Shown here: in pieces, positions 6,013 through 7,444 of the stretch
Layout: the number at the start of each line of letters is the position of its first letter
Position numbering within the stretch: the first letter of the stretch is position 1
Position numbers and translations under genes: made by a program
The notes under the pieces: model-generated
Database searches by the model: none
Seen by the model: the letters and a program-made list of their open reading frames with translations, nothing else
What the model was told of the DNA's origin: nothing
Assembly (NCBI GenBank): GCA_003503535.1
Contig: DOCI01000243.1
Coordinates: forward strand, 666 to 8,109
Direction: 5' to 3'
Source of the DNA: Planctomycetaceae bacterium
Lineage (GTDB): Bacteria; Planctomycetota; Planctomycetia; Planctomycetales; Planctomycetaceae
Length of the DNA stretch: 7,444 bases

Positions 6013-6130
6013 TCATTCGCGATGTCATTGGAATTGAAAATCTTCCTCGATAACAGGATTGAATTCTGACATAATCAAGGTTTTTGAATTATTACTTACT
6101 AGTCACTCCATCAACCAATAAAGTTCAATC

Positions 6131-7354
6131 ATGCAACGTCGAACATTTCTGGCCACCAGCGTGGGTGCAGCCCTGTGTGCAAATATCCGCTTAGCTGCTG
6201 GCGAAAAGCAGCCGAATATTTTGTTGAGGTCGTCCTGGCAGACGGTCAATATTGGCGACATCGCTCACACGCCCGGCGTGCTGGCATTGCTGGAGAAATA
6301 TCTTCCTGAAGCCAATGTCACTCTCTGGGCGAGCGATGTTCGTAATGGTGTGCGTGAACTGCTGGAGAAGCGGTTCCCCAAACTCAAGATCGTGCAACGG
6401 GGCAAAGAACTCGATCAAACACTTTCCAGTTACGATTTTCTCCTCCACGGTTCCGGACCTTCACTGGTTGCTCAGAAAGATGTTCAACGCTGGAAGGATG
6501 AAACCGGCAAACCCTACGGCGTCTTCGGTATCACAGTTAGTAGCGTCTCCGAGGACCTGAAAAAATTGCTGAGCTCAGCCGAGTTTGTTTTCTTTCGCGA
6601 TTCCGTTTCCCTCAAGTATTGTCGGGAACAGAGTGTGAATTGTCCGGTGATGGAATTCGGTCCGGATGGTGCGTTTGCCGTCGATATCGAAAACGAAAAA
6701 GCGGCTCGCGAGTTCCTGCAGGCTCATCAACTGGAACCGGGGCAGTTCCTGTGCTGTATCCCTCGACTGCGATACACCCCTTATTGGAAGATTAAAAATC
6801 GCCCGTTCGATGCCGAGCGGCATCAGCGGAATGAGGAGATGAAAGCTCAGGATCATGCCCCGCTCATCGAAGCGATTCAGGCGGTGGTCACCCAAACCGA
6901 TAAGAAGGTTCTGCTCTGCCCGGAAGATATGTCGCAGATGGAAGTCGGCAAAGACAATATCTACGACAAACTGACTCCGGAAATTCGTAAGCGGGTCGTC
7001 TGGCGGGAAAACTACTGGCTGACAGACGAAGCGATCAGCACCTATCGGCTTTCCGCTGGTTTATTCGGAATGGAAATGCACTCGCCAATTATGTGCATCG
7101 GAAACGGAATCCCGGCCATCGTCTGCCGTTTTGCCGAACAGACGAGCAAAGGCTTCATGTGGAACGACATCGGCCTGAACGACTGGCTGTTTAATATGGA
7201 TGTCGAAGCGGATCGAAATCGTGTTGCCGAGACCGTTCTGGCAGTGGCGAAGAATCCAGCAGTTGCAAAAGAAAAAGCCGAGGCTGCCCGTGAGCGTGTT
7301 TCAAAGCTGCAACAGGGTATGGTGAACCAACTCAAGAGTTCCCTCGTAAATTGA
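6131..7354 (+). CDS. Tat-exported polysaccharide pyruvyl transferase family protein
   Basis: The 407-residue protein begins with a twin-arginine signal: Q2-R3-R4-T5-F6-L7, a hydrophobic stretch at about 7-18 and likely cleavage near A22-A23. The rest resembles the polysaccharide pyruvyl transferase family (PF04230), whose characterised members move a pyruvyl group from phosphoenolpyruvate to a sugar. Family-like features are NIGD at 40-43, HGSGP at 106-110 where many members have a Gly-rich loop, FRDS at 155-158, GPDGAFA at 177-183, and [21 protein letters not shown] at 314-334, matching the usual R-x-H...G-x-P region but with E315 where Arg is common. A basic and acidic C-terminal helix (about 373-403) ends the protein. 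Export is odd, since phosphoenolpyruvate is cytoplasmic. The start has no clear ribosome binding site, but the signal at the very N-terminus supports it. It lies 118 bases after the membrane protein gene and probably has its own promoter. The family assignment is by recognition of motifs; activity is uncertain. Confidence 0.85.
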   Translation: MQRRTFLATSVGAALCANIRLAAGEKQPNILLRSSWQTVNIGDIAHTPGVLALLEKYLPEANVTLWASDVRNGVRELLEKRFPKLKIVQRGKELDQTLSSYDFLLHGSGPSLVAQKDVQRWKDETGKPYGVFGITVSSVSEDLKKLLSSAEFVFFRDSVSLKYCREQSVNCPVMEFGPDGAFAVDIENEKAAREFLQAHQLEPGQFLCCIPRLRYTPYWKIKNRPFDAERHQRNEEMKAQDHAPLIEAIQAVVTQTDKKVLLCPEDMSQMEVGKDNIYDKLTPEIRKRVVWRENYWLTDEAISTYRLSAGLFGMEMHSPIMCIGNGIPAIVCRFAEQTSKGFMWNDIGLNDWLFNMDVEADRNRVAETVLAVAKNPAVAKEKAEAARERVSKLQQGMVNQLKSSLVN

Positions 7355-7444
7355 TAAGTAAATTTGATCTATTGACTTTGGTTCTTTTCCAGACAAACTG
7401 AATAAGAGAGCTTACCCTTTATCCAGGGCTTACGCACCGATTGC

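Noticed and set aside
6028..6075. Promoter for the pyruvyl transferase family gene (TTGGAA, TTGAAA, CATAAT)
   Set aside because: No pair of boxes has acceptable spacing (15 or 30 bases), so the AT-rich matches are not convincing.
7372..7405. Promoter near the right edge (TTGACT with GAATAA)
   Set aside because: The spacing is 22 bases, too long for a normal promoter, and no gene start is visible after it.
7410..7434. GCTTAC direct repeat with CCCT/AGGG arms at the right edge
   Set aside because: The units are only 4-6 bases and the window ends just after, so a repeat element cannot be supported.
1..7444. CRISPR array, tRNA, rRNA, integrase or transposase gene
   Set aside because: No regularly spaced repeats, no tRNA or rRNA pattern and no transposase or integrase coding sequence were seen on either strand.

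Overview
The window looks like chromosomal DNA from a member of the Planctomycetota. This rests on gene content: a PSCyt1-DUF1549-DUF1553 protein (a family expanded in Planctomycetes and related PVC bacteria) lies divergent from a secreted formylglycine-type sulfatase, and further along there is an ECF-type sigma factor overlapping a small membrane protein and a Tat-exported polysaccharide pyruvyl transferase family protein. Base composition is close to balanced by eye. The genus is not determined.

Layout, left to right. Positions 1-112 are noncoding and hold a partial copy of a palindromic repeat (1-34) and a short period-10 repeat (80-99). The minus strand then carries an 808-residue cytochrome-like DUF1549/DUF1553 protein (113-2539). 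A 397-base divergent intergenic region follows; its main landmark is an 83-bp hairpin element (2653-2735). The plus strand then carries a 500-residue sulfatase (2937-4439). Just after its stop lies a second 83-bp hairpin element (4468-4550) with the same geometry as the first, flanked by an imperfect 28/29-base direct repeat, one copy of which is the 3' end of the sulfatase gene. Next come a 98-residue two-helix membrane protein of unknown function (4612-4908), an ECF-like sigma factor (5028-5594), a 141-residue two-helix membrane protein (5587-6012) whose start overlaps the sigma gene by 8 bases, and a 407-residue exported protein of the polysaccharide pyruvyl transferase family (6131-7354). 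The final 90 bases show no gene I can support.

Working together: the sulfatase and the DUF1549/DUF1553 protein are probably both exported, and in Planctomycetes such genes often sit together, presumably in breakdown of sulfated polysaccharides; this is inference and no substrate can be read from the sequence. The sigma factor and its overlapping membrane protein form a likely two-gene operon in which the membrane protein is a candidate sensor or anti-sigma partner, although it has no zinc-binding anti-sigma motif. No complete new defence or mobile system is visible. The most unusual material is the family of 83-bp hairpins and the duplicated sulfatase gene end around one of them.
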